From positions 263,619 through 327,618 of the forward strand of contig NZ_LMSC01000012.1 of NCBI RefSeq assembly GCF_001428025.1: a DNA stretch of 64,000 nt, written 5' to 3'. Origin of the DNA: Phycicoccus sp. Soil748 (lineage in GTDB: Bacteria > Actinomycetota > Actinomycetes > Actinomycetales > Dermatophilaceae). Of this stretch, positions 24,336 to 31,572 are shown piece after piece. The notes under the pieces were generated by a model. It saw nothing but the letters and a program-made list of their open reading frames with translations, was not told the DNA's origin and did not search any database. Each line of letters opens with the position of its first letter. Position 1 is the first letter of the stretch. Position numbers and translations under genes: made by a program.

Positions 24336-25796
24336 ATGAGCACCGCGATCGAGCAGCCCTACGTCTACCGCCACCGCGAGCTGGTCGAGCCCGACTGGAC
24401 CCGCTTCCCCGGGTGGCGGGACGTCACGGCCCAGGACTGGGCCAGCGCCCAGTGGCAGCGCGCCCACTGCGTCAAGAACCTCAAGCAGCTCCGCGAGCTC
24501 ATGGGCGACCTGCTCACCGAGGCGTTCTACGCCGACCTCGAGCGCGACCAGGCCGAGCGCGCCACGATGTCGATGCTCGTGCCGCCGCAGATGATGAACA
24601 CCATGGTCAGTGAGATGACCTGGGCCGACGGCCGGATGCCTGCAGCCGGTGTCGAGTTCACCCGCGCGTTCTACGCCGACCCGGTCCGCCGCTACATGCT
24701 CCCGGTGTTCTCCGACCGTCGCACCGACTGGCCGAGCCACCCGCACGCCACCCGCGACAGCCTGCACGAGCACGACATGTGGGCCGTCGAGGGCCTGACG
24801 CACCGCTACCCCACCAAGGTCCTCGCCGAGATGCTGCCGACCTGCCCGCAGTACTGCGGCCACTGCACGCGCATGGACCTCGTCGGCAACTCCACCGCCG
24901 TCATCGACAAGCTCAAGCTCACCGGCAAGCCGGTCGACCGGTATGCCGCGATGCTCGACTACCTGCAGCGCACCCCGCAGGTGCGCGACGTCGTCGTCTC
25001 GGGCGGCGACGTGGCCAACATGCCGTGGAAGAACCTCGAGGGGTTCCTGGACAAGCTGCTGGACGTCGAGAACGTCCGCGACATCCGGCTCGCCACCAAG
25101 GCGCTCATGGGCCTGCCGCAGCACTGGCTGCAGGACGACGTCGTCGAGGGGGTCGCGCGCGTGTCGGCGAAGGCCCGCTCGCGCGGTGCCTCGCTCGCCA
25201 TCCACACCCACGTCAACAGCGCCCAGTCGGTCACGCCGCTGGTCGCCGACGCCGCGAAGGCGATGCTGCAGGCGGGCGTCCGCGACGTGCGCAACCAGGG
25301 CGTCCTCATGCGCGGGGTCAACGACTCCGTCGAGCAGCTGCTCGACCTCTGCTTCGCCCTGCAGGACGACGCGATGATCACGCCGTACTACTTCTACATG
25401 TGCGACATGATCCCGTTCAGCGAGCACTGGCGGCTCTCGCTCGCGGAGGCCCAGCACCTGCAGCACTCGATGATGGGCTACCTGCCCGGGTTCGCGACGC
25501 CGCGCATCGTCTGCGACGTCCCCTACGTCGGCAAGCGCTGGGTGCACCAGGTCGACAGCTACGACACCGAGCGCGGGATGTCGTTCTGGCGAAAGAACTA
25601 CCGCACCTCCATCGAGGGGGCCGACACCGACGCGCTGTCGCGCGACTACGTCTACTACGACCCGATCTACACCCTCCCCGAGGCCGGGCAGCAGTGGTGG
25701 CGTGAGCAGGGTGACCACGAGACGGCCCACGCCGTCGCCGTCGAACGCGCCGCCGCGAGCCGTGAGGCGGCCGAGCGCGACACCGCCCTGGTGTGA
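24336..25796 (+). CDS. kamA: Lysine 2,3-aminomutase (radical SAM, PLP)
   Basis: From ATG 24336 the protein has 486 residues (MSTAIEQPYVYRHRELVEPDW). The radical-SAM cluster motif CPQYCGHC has Cys170, Cys174 and Cys177. Other KamA traits are QLRELMGDLLTEAFYADLERDQ, VSGGDVANMPWKNLEGFLDKLLDVENVRDIRLATKALMGLPQHW and HTHVNSAQSVTPLV. It converts L-lysine to L-beta-lysine. An in-frame ATG at 24264 would add 24 residues, but homology starts near 24336 and TATCCT sits at leaderless distance. Length is somewhat above the clostridial enzyme (about 416), which matches the longer actinobacterial/PAO-type members. Bordered by kdd and bioY. Confidence 0.95.
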   Translation: MSTAIEQPYVYRHRELVEPDWTRFPGWRDVTAQDWASAQWQRAHCVKNLKQLRELMGDLLTEAFYADLERDQAERATMSMLVPPQMMNTMVSEMTWADGRMPAAGVEFTRAFYADPVRRYMLPVFSDRRTDWPSHPHATRDSLHEHDMWAVEGLTHRYPTKVLAEMLPTCPQYCGHCTRMDLVGNSTAVIDKLKLTGKPVDRYAAMLDYLQRTPQVRDVVVSGGDVANMPWKNLEGFLDKLLDVENVRDIRLATKALMGLPQHWLQDDVVEGVARVSAKARSRGASLAIHTHVNSAQSVTPLVADAAKAMLQAGVRDVRNQGVLMRGVNDSVEQLLDLCFALQDDAMITPYYFYMCDMIPFSEHWRLSLAEAQHLQHSMMGYLPGFATPRIVCDVPYVGKRWVHQVDSYDTERGMSFWRKNYRTSIEGADTDALSRDYVYYDPIYTLPEAGQQWWREQGDHETAHAVAVERAAASREAAERDTALV

Positions 25797-25854
25797 GGGG
25801 GCCGTGTGACGTGGTCGACGTGAGACGTCGGTGTGCGGCGGCTCGGGGCTTCGC

Positions 25855-25860
25855 TAGGTT
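25855..25860 (+). promoter_or_regulatory. -10 element for leaderless bioY mRNA
   Basis: TAGGTT ends 6 bp before the bioY GTG at 25867. A small palindrome CGACGTGAGACGTCG (25816-25830) lies 24 bp further upstream and could be an operator or the hairpin ending kamA. Confidence 0.5.
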
Positions 25861-25866
25861 GCTCCC

Positions 25867-26451
25867 GTGACTGCCATCGCCCTCCCCCGCAAGCGTGTCC
25901 TCGCCGACGTCATCCCGGGCGGTCTCGTCCGTGACGCCGTCCTCGTCCTCGGCGGCGCCGCCTTCGTCGGCCTGCTCGCCCAGTTCGCCATCCCGCTGTC
26001 GTTCACGCCGGTCCCGCTGACCCTCGGCACCTTCGCCGCGCTGCTCACCGGTGCCGCGCTCGGCTCCGTCCGCGGGCTGCTCAGCGTCGGCCTCTACATG
26101 GCTGCCGGCATGGCCGGGGTGCCATGGTTCGCCGGCCACGCCAGCGGCTACGGCTTCCCGTCGTTCGGCTACATCATCGGGTTCGTCGCGGCCGGCGCCC
26201 TCGTGGGCTGGCTGGCCCAGCGCGGTGCCGACCGCACGGTCGTGCGGACAGCCGGCCTCATGGTCCTCGGCAACGTCGTCATCTACGCCGTCGGGCTGCC
26301 CTACCTCATGGCCGCCACCGGCATGGACCTGTCCACCGGCCTGGCCAAGGGCGTCGTGCCGTTCCTGCTCGGCGACGCGATCAAGATCGCGGTCGCCGCC
26401 GGGCTGCTGCCCGCCGCGTGGAAGCTCGTCCAGCGCGTCGAGCAGCGCTGA
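25867..26451 (+). CDS. bioY: Biotin transporter BioY (ECF S-component)
   Basis: The 194-residue integral membrane protein has six hydrophobic segments and the BioY pattern: AQFAIPLSFTPVPLTLGTFAALLTGAALGSVRGLLSVGLYMAAGMAGVPWFAGHASG followed by PSFGYIIGFVAAGALVGWLAQRG. It is the substrate-binding unit for biotin; energising EcfA/EcfT genes are not adjacent, so it would rely on shared modules or act alone. Start GTG 25867 has TAGGTT at leaderless distance. It follows kamA by 70 bp on the same strand. Confidence 0.95.
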   Translation: MTAIALPRKRVLADVIPGGLVRDAVLVLGGAAFVGLLAQFAIPLSFTPVPLTLGTFAALLTGAALGSVRGLLSVGLYMAAGMAGVPWFAGHASGYGFPSFGYIIGFVAAGALVGWLAQRGADRTVVRTAGLMVLGNVVIYAVGLPYLMAATGMDLSTGLAKGVVPFLLGDAIKIAVAAGLLPAAWKLVQRVEQR

Positions 26452-26494
26452 CCCGCCTGCCCACCTCGGTCACCCCGCGCCCACCGCGTACCGC

Positions 26495-26986
26495 ATGGGA
26501 TCCCGACGTGACCGCTCGGCCGGCACCCCTGCCACCACGGCGCTGACGCGCCTCGGTGTGCGCTTCGGCATCCACCCCTACGAGCACGACCCGGCCGCGG
26601 CCTCCTACGGACTGGAGGCCGCGGCCGCGCTGTCGGTGCCACCCGGCCAGGTGTTCAAGACCCTGCTCGTGGAGGCCGATCGCGGCTTGGCGGTCGGCAT
26701 CGTGCCGGTCGACCGCAGCCTCGACCTCAAGGCGCTCGCGACGGCCCTGGGTGTGAAGAAGGTGTCGATGGCAGACCCGGTGGCGGCGGAGCGCAGCACC
26801 GGGTACGTCGTCGGCGGCATCTCCCCCATCGGCCAGAAGAAGCGGCTCCCCACGGTCCTCGACCGGGGCGCCACGGCCTTCGACGTCGTCTACGTCTCCG
26901 GCGGCCGGCGCGGGCTGGACCTCTCCCTGTCCCCCGACGACCTCGTCGCCGCCACCGGCGCCTCGCTGGCCCCGATCGCCCGCTGA
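26495..26986 (+). CDS. ybaK: Cys-tRNA(Pro)/aminoacyl-tRNA deacylase, YbaK type
   Basis: The 163-residue protein starts MGSRRDRSAGTPATTALTRLGVRFGIHPYEHDP. It has the YbaK features GQVFKTLLVEAD, LDLKALATALGVKKVSMADP and TGYVVGGISPIGQKKRLPTVLD, with the conserved lysine before S-M. The family hydrolyses mischarged tRNA, in YbaK mainly Cys-tRNA(Pro), in trans to prolyl-tRNA synthetase. Read from the ATG at 26495, 44 bp past bioY. The frame extends further upstream but only as a bioY shadow. Confidence 0.9.
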   Translation: MGSRRDRSAGTPATTALTRLGVRFGIHPYEHDPAAASYGLEAAAALSVPPGQVFKTLLVEADRGLAVGIVPVDRSLDLKALATALGVKKVSMADPVAAERSTGYVVGGISPIGQKKRLPTVLDRGATAFDVVYVSGGRRGLDLSLSPDDLVAATGASLAPIAR

Positions 26987-27139
26987 GCGCCGAGCCGCCG
27001 GGTCGCCGATGGCCGTCCCGCGCCCACCCGGTGGACGCCGGCGGGAAATGTCGGCGACTCGCCCCGATCCGGGCCCGGCCCGATCTACGGTGGCCGGAAG
27101 GGATCCGGGTCCGCCGGACCGGCGAGCGAGAGGGTGCGG

Positions 27140-28378
27140 GTGAGACGACGCTTCGTGGTGCCGGTGCTGCTCGGCGTGGCTGCGCTGGTGGCCGGCGCCG
27201 CGGCCGGCCCACGGGCCATGCCGCCGGAGGAACAGCTCATCACCGCTCCCGGGTACCGCGCGCAGCCCGCCTACGCGGACAACGGCCAGGAGGCCGCCGA
27301 CCTGCGCTGGCTCGCCTCGGGCACCGTCCCGGGCTCCGGGACGCCGTGGCAGGACATGGCCCGGTGGGCGCTCGTCGACGTCCACGCCCACCTCGAGATG
27401 AACGGGACCGTCTCGGCCGGCCCGGGTGGCCCGTGGGACCACTTCTGGCCGCGAGACGGCTCGTTCGCGGCGGTCGCGCTCAGCCGCAGCGGCCACCCCA
27501 GCGACGCGGCGTCCGTGCTCGACCGCCTGGCGCGGCTCGAGTTCGACCCGGCCGTGGGGTTCCAGGCTAGGTACGCCATGGACGGCAGCCCGCTGACCGA
27601 CCGCCCGCGGCAGTCCGACGGCTGCGGGTGGGTGCTGTGGGCCATCGCGGAGGTCCGCCGCGACGACGACGCGGGCGTGCCGCCGTCGGCATCCGAGCTG
27701 CGTGATCGGTGCGTGCGGACCCTGACCGGGCTCGTGGACGGTGGCCGACGGCTGCCTCCACCCTCGCCCGACTACTGGGAGGTGCCGGTCACCCGCACGT
27801 CCCTGGGCACTGTGGCGCCGATGCTGGCAGGCCTGGCGGCGGCCGGCCGCGACTACGCCGCCACGGGAGACCTCGAGGCGTCGAGCCGGACGCACGCCAC
27901 CGTCGCCCGTCTGGCCACGACGGTCGAGCGCGGCATGGGACCGGGCTACGAGCGGTTCGGTGACGACGGGGGCCTGGACGCCTCGCTCGTGGTGCTGCTG
28001 CCGCCGTTCACCGCCGAGGACGACCTCCCCGCCGGCATGGTGCGGGCGGTGGAGAAGGCGCTGGCGCACTACCAGCGGGAGGCTTCGCAACCGGCCGGCG
28101 GTGTCGCCCCGGGAGTGCAGTGGCTCAAGCCGGGCGGTGCCTCGTGGACCCCGCAGACCGCCCTGGTGGCTCTGTCGGACGCTGCCGGCGGCCACGGGCA
28201 CGCCGCCGACCTGCGGCTCGCGTGGCTGGACGCGCACCGGACGGCACACGGCTCCTTGCCGGAGAAGGTCACCAGGACCGGGCGCCCGGCCGGGCCGGCG
28301 CCGCTGGTCTGGACCGCCTCGCTCGTGGTGCTCACCCTCGCCGAGCTCGACGGCACCTCGGCCTCCGCCGCCTCCTGA
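27140..28378 (+). CDS. Exported glucoamylase-like (GH15-related) protein
   Basis: Start GTG 27140 has GAGAGG 6 bp upstream; GTG 27134 is an alternative. The 412 residues open with a signal peptide or N-terminal anchor (MRRRFVVPVLLGVAALVAGAAAG). The rest resembles the (alpha/alpha)6 barrel of GH15: NGTVSAGPGGPWDHFWPRDGSFAAVALSRSGH recalls the W-x-RD-x-S-F region, and PLVWTASLVVLTLAEL resembles the last barrel helix. The N-terminal beta-sandwich of true GH15 enzymes is missing and I cannot place both catalytic Glu residues. A glycan-acting exported enzyme is likely; the substrate is unknown. Confidence 0.7.
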   Translation: MRRRFVVPVLLGVAALVAGAAAGPRAMPPEEQLITAPGYRAQPAYADNGQEAADLRWLASGTVPGSGTPWQDMARWALVDVHAHLEMNGTVSAGPGGPWDHFWPRDGSFAAVALSRSGHPSDAASVLDRLARLEFDPAVGFQARYAMDGSPLTDRPRQSDGCGWVLWAIAEVRRDDDAGVPPSASELRDRCVRTLTGLVDGGRRLPPPSPDYWEVPVTRTSLGTVAPMLAGLAAAGRDYAATGDLEASSRTHATVARLATTVERGMGPGYERFGDDGGLDASLVVLLPPFTAEDDLPAGMVRAVEKALAHYQREASQPAGGVAPGVQWLKPGGASWTPQTALVALSDAAGGHGHAADLRLAWLDAHRTAHGSLPEKVTRTGRPAGPAPLVWTASLVVLTLAELDGTSASAAS

Positions 28379-28426
28379 CCGGCTGGCCGTCCGCGGTGAG
28401 GCCAGCGGCTCACCGGCGCGGCAGCT

Positions 28427-28849
28427 CTACTCCCAGGGGGTGGAGAGCACCACGGTGGTGCGGGTGGCCACGTTCGCCACGGCGCGGATCCTGGCGAGCA
28501 GCACCTCGAGGTCGCCGGGGGTGCGCACCCTGGCCTTGAGGATGTAGTTCTCCTCGCCGGCCACCGAGTGGCACGCCTCGATCTCGCTGACGTCGCGCAG
28601 CCGGTCGGGGATGTCGTCGGGGGCCGCCGGGTCGAGGGGCGTGATGGAGATGAACGCCGTGAGCGGCAGGCCGAGCTCGGCGTAGTCGACGACCGCGGCA
28701 TACCCCTTGAGCACCCCGCGCTCCTCGAGGCGGCGCACCCGCTGGTGCACGGCCGAGGTCGACAGCCCCATCGCCTTGCCCAGGTCGGTGTAGCTCATGC
28801 GGCCGTCGGAGCGCAGCAGGGAGACGATGCGTCGATCGAGGTCTTCCAC
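28427..28849 (-). CDS. Lrp/AsnC-family transcriptional regulator
   Basis: From GTG 28849 the protein has 140 residues. An N-terminal helix-turn-helix (VEDLDRRIVSLLRSDGRMSYTDLGKAMGLSTSAVHQRVRRLEERG) is followed by the RAM effector domain (GYAAVVDYAELGLPLTAFISITPLD, HSVAGEENYILKARVRTPGDLEVLLARI). Lrp/AsnC regulators usually sense amino acids and assemble as octamers. The longer frame to 29092 is a shadow of the exonuclease. The nearby lysine genes make lysine or a product a possible effector, but that is only proximity. TAGGCT lies 7 bp before the GTG. Confidence 0.9.
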   Translation of the reverse strand: MEDLDRRIVSLLRSDGRMSYTDLGKAMGLSTSAVHQRVRRLEERGVLKGYAAVVDYAELGLPLTAFISITPLDPAAPDDIPDRLRDVSEIEACHSVAGEENYILKARVRTPGDLEVLLARIRAVANVATRTTVVLSTPWE

Positions 28850-28856
28850 GCCCGAC

Positions 28857-28862
28857 AGCCTA
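28857..28862 (-). promoter_or_regulatory. -10 element for leaderless Lrp/AsnC mRNA
   Basis: TAGGCT on the minus strand lies 7 bp before the GTG at 28849. It supports this start over upstream candidates. The divergent exonuclease begins 50 bp from the GTG. Confidence 0.5.
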
Positions 28863-28898
28863 CTGAGCGGCACACCGCTGTGCTGGCAGCATGGGCAC

Positions 28899-29837
28899 AT
28901 GACCTCCGAGCCCACCGGGCGCCTGATGCTGCTCGACTCCGCGTCCCTGTACTTCCGGGCGTTCTTCGGCGTGCCTGACCAGCGCAAGGACCCGGGCGAG
29001 CCGCCCACCAACGCGATCCGCGGGTTCCTCGACATGGTGGCGTCGCTCATCACGACCCACCAGCCGACCCACTTCGTGGCCTGCTGGGACAACGACTGGC
29101 GCCCGCAGTTCCGGGTGGACGCGATCCCGACCTACAAGGCCCACCGGCTGGTCGACGGGTCGCTCGTCGAGGAGGAGTCGCCGGACGACCTCACCCCGCA
29201 GGTGCCTGTCATCCGTGACGTCCTGGAGGCGCTCGGGCTCCCCCGGCTCGGCGCCGACGGCTTCGAGGCCGACGACGTCATCGGCACCCTCACGGCGCGC
29301 CACAAGGCGGACATGGCCGTCGACGTCGTCACCGGTGACCGCGACCTGTTCCAGCTCGTCGACGACGCCGGCCCGGTCCGGGTCATCTACACCGCGCGCG
29401 GTGGCGTGCGCGACCCCGACCTGGTCGACGAGGCGTTCCTGCGCACCAAGTACGCGGTCGCGAGCGGCCCGGCCTACGCCGACATGGCGGTCCTGCGCGG
29501 CGACACCAGCGACGGGCTGCCCGGCGTGGCCGGCATCGGCGAGAAGACGGCGGCCAAGCTCATCGAGAAGTACGGGTCGCTGGTCGCCCTGCGCGCGGCC
29601 GTCGACGGTGGGGACCCCGAGATCAAGGGCGCCCAGCGCACCCGCCTCGAGGCCGGCGCCGCCTACCTCGACGTCGCGCCGAAGGTGGTGCAGGTGGCAC
29701 CCGACGCGCCGGTGCCAGCGGTCGACATGTCCCTGCCGACCGAGGTGGCCGACCCCGTCCTCATGAGTCGGGTGGCCAGCGAGTTCGGCGTCACCAGCTC
29801 GATCAACCGCGTCCTGGCGGCGCTGCGCATCGAGTGA
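28899..29837 (+). CDS. 5'-3' exonuclease (PolI N-terminal-like)
   Basis: The 312-residue protein from ATG 28899 has the FEN/PIN nuclease fold: LMLLDSASLYFRAFFGVP, HFVACWDNDWRPQFR, GFEADDVIGTLTARH and VVTGDRDLFQLVDD supply the acidic metal ligands, and DGLPGVAGIGEKTAAKLIEKYGSL is the helix-3-turn-helix DNA clamp. It corresponds to the exonuclease next to helY in mycobacteria (Rv2090). Such proteins digest 5' flaps and RNA primers independently of DNA polymerase I. Tandem hairpin repeats follow its stop. Confidence 0.93.
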   Translation: MTSEPTGRLMLLDSASLYFRAFFGVPDQRKDPGEPPTNAIRGFLDMVASLITTHQPTHFVACWDNDWRPQFRVDAIPTYKAHRLVDGSLVEEESPDDLTPQVPVIRDVLEALGLPRLGADGFEADDVIGTLTARHKADMAVDVVTGDRDLFQLVDDAGPVRVIYTARGGVRDPDLVDEAFLRTKYAVASGPAYADMAVLRGDTSDGLPGVAGIGEKTAAKLIEKYGSLVALRAAVDGGDPEIKGAQRTRLEAGAAYLDVAPKVVQVAPDAPVPAVDMSLPTEVADPVLMSRVASEFGVTSSINRVLAALRIE

Positions 29838-29844
29838 TTCCGTC

Positions 29845-29951
29845 TGCGCCGAAGTCCCGGACTTCGGCGCAAAACCGGGGCGGGAGGCCCGAAGTCCGGG
29901 ACTTCGGCGCAAGACCGGGACGCGACGCCCGAAGTCCCGGACTTCGGCGCA
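29845..29951. repeat. Three 40-bp-period palindromic repeats
   Basis: Units begin at 29845, 29885 and 29925, exactly 40 bp apart. The first unit has perfect 12-bp arms, TGCGCCGAAGTC and GACTTCGGCGCA, around CCG. The other two keep CCCGAAGTCC and the right arm GGACTTCGGCGCA, with the central base varying. Units are separated by ACCGGG-containing spacers. The array lies between the convergent exonuclease and MFS genes, so it can act as a multi-hairpin bidirectional terminator. Confidence 0.9.
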
Positions 29952-29987
29952 TACGCGTATGGCGGGTGAGGCGCCTGCCGGACCTGG

Positions 29988-31499
29988 CTAGGCCGCTGCC
30001 TCGGCTCGGTGGCGTCGGCGCAGCCAGACGTCGGCGAGGCTGGCGAGCAGGGCCAGCACGACCAGGCCGGTGGCGACCCGGAGCGAGACGGCGGCGGCGT
30101 CACCGGGCTGGTCGCGCAGGTGGGCGAAGAACACCGTGCCGACGAGCGCGATGCCCGCAGCCGTCCCGATGCGCTGTCCCGTCTGCAGGACCCCTCCCGC
30201 GGTGCCGGCCCGGCGCACGGGCACCTCGGACAGCGTCAACGTGATGTTCGGCGAGATCACCATCCCGCTGCCGAGCCCGGCGACGAGCAGCGGGACCGCG
30301 GCGTACCACCCGGTGGCCGGCCCGTCGACCGACGACAGCACGAGGTCGGTCGCGACCAGGCCGACGACCACGACCACCAGCCCCGCCGTCACCAGAGACC
30401 GCCCGAACCGCGTGACGAGCCTGCCGCCCACTGCCGACATGACCGCCGACCCACCGGCGAAGGGGGTCACGGCCAGCCCGGCCAGCAGTGGCGAGTACCC
30501 GAGCGCCTGCTGGAGGTAGACGGTGAGCACGAAGAAGATCCCGGTGAATCCGGAGAAGTAGACCGTGGCGACGACGGCTCCCGAGGCGTAGCCGGGCAGG
30601 CTGAACAGCCCCAGGTCGACCAGCGGGGTGCGGCCGCGCGCGGCGTACCGGTGCTCCCACAGCACGAAGACGCCGAGGAGCCCGGCGCCCACCGCGGCGA
30701 CCCAGCCGGGGACAGTGGCCGAGCCGCCGCCGCGCCCGCTCTCCACCAGGGGCAGCAGCAGGGCCAGGACGCCGGCCCCGAGCAGCGCGACGCCCACCGG
30801 GTCGAGGTCGGTACGGCGTCGCGCCGGCGTCGGAGCCCGGTCACCGCCGCGGGCAGGCTCGGACGACTCGTCCTCCGCGTGCACGTGGGCAGGGATCCAG
30901 CGCAGGGCCAGGACCACGGCGGCGAACGCCACCGGCAGGTTGACCACGAAGATCCAGCGCCAGCCCGCGTCGGCGCCGAGCAGGCTGAGGATGACCCCGC
31001 CGGCGATCGGGCCGACCGCGGTGGAGATCCCGATGGTCGCCCCGAGCAGGCCGAACGCCTTCGCCCGCTCACGACCGTGGAACAGCGCCTGGATGAGCCC
31101 GGAGACCTGGGGGTTGAGCAGCCCGCCGCCGATGCCCTGCAGGAGCCGCGCCGCCACCAGCAGGCTGCTCGTGGTCGCCAGCCCGCACAGCAGGCTCGCC
31201 ACGCCGAAGACCACCACGCCCGCGACGAACATGCGCCGCCGGCCGGTCGCGTCGCCGAGGCGGCCCGAGGGCACGAGCACCAGGCCGAACGTCAGGGCGT
31301 ACCCCGACACGACCCACTGGAGGTCGCTGGGGCTGGCGCCGAGGCCCTTCTCGATGCTGGGCAGGGCGACGTTGACGATGCTGACGTCGAGCAGGGTCAT
31401 GAACCCGGCGACGAGGCAGACGGTGAGGGCCTTCCAGCGGCGGGGGTCGGGGCCGTCGTCGGGCTCGGTGCGGGGCTGGGCGGAGACGGGGTGGGTCAC
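29988..31499 (-). CDS. DHA2-family (14-TM) multidrug efflux transporter
   Basis: The 503-residue protein has 14 predicted helices. MFS motifs are present: DVSIVNVALPSIEKGLG in helix 1, SGYALTFGLVLVPSGRLGDATGRRR (motif A) and RLLQGIGGGLLNPQVSGL (motif C-like region), plus helix 5 AVGPIAGGVIL. This is the EmrB/QacA type that exports lipophilic drugs in exchange for protons. The GTG at 31499 is preceded only by a weak G-rich stretch. The C-terminus faces the 40-bp repeat array. Confidence 0.92.
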   Translation of the reverse strand: MTHPVSAQPRTEPDDGPDPRRWKALTVCLVAGFMTLLDVSIVNVALPSIEKGLGASPSDLQWVVSGYALTFGLVLVPSGRLGDATGRRRMFVAGVVVFGVASLLCGLATTSSLLVAARLLQGIGGGLLNPQVSGLIQALFHGRERAKAFGLLGATIGISTAVGPIAGGVILSLLGADAGWRWIFVVNLPVAFAAVVLALRWIPAHVHAEDESSEPARGGDRAPTPARRRTDLDPVGVALLGAGVLALLLPLVESGRGGGSATVPGWVAAVGAGLLGVFVLWEHRYAARGRTPLVDLGLFSLPGYASGAVVATVYFSGFTGIFFVLTVYLQQALGYSPLLAGLAVTPFAGGSAVMSAVGGRLVTRFGRSLVTAGLVVVVVGLVATDLVLSSVDGPATGWYAAVPLLVAGLGSGMVISPNITLTLSEVPVRRAGTAGGVLQTGQRIGTAAGIALVGTVFFAHLRDQPGDAAAVSLRVATGLVVLALLASLADVWLRRRHRAEAAA

Positions 31500-31572
31500 C
31501 CACCCATCCTCAACCGCAGCGGCGCGAAACGCCCTGCCGTGTCTCGCCTGCCGTCTCGCCCACCGGGTCCGG

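Noticed and set aside
20629-24339. 1236-residue open frame on the plus strand opposite xfp and kdd
   Set aside because: It is the complement of well-conserved genes, has Arg/Gly/Val-heavy composition and no domain pattern. High GC removes stops from antisense frames.
29845-29951. CRISPR array
   Set aside because: Only three units at 40-bp period, spacers are similar to one another, the repeats are strong palindromes, and no cas genes are near.
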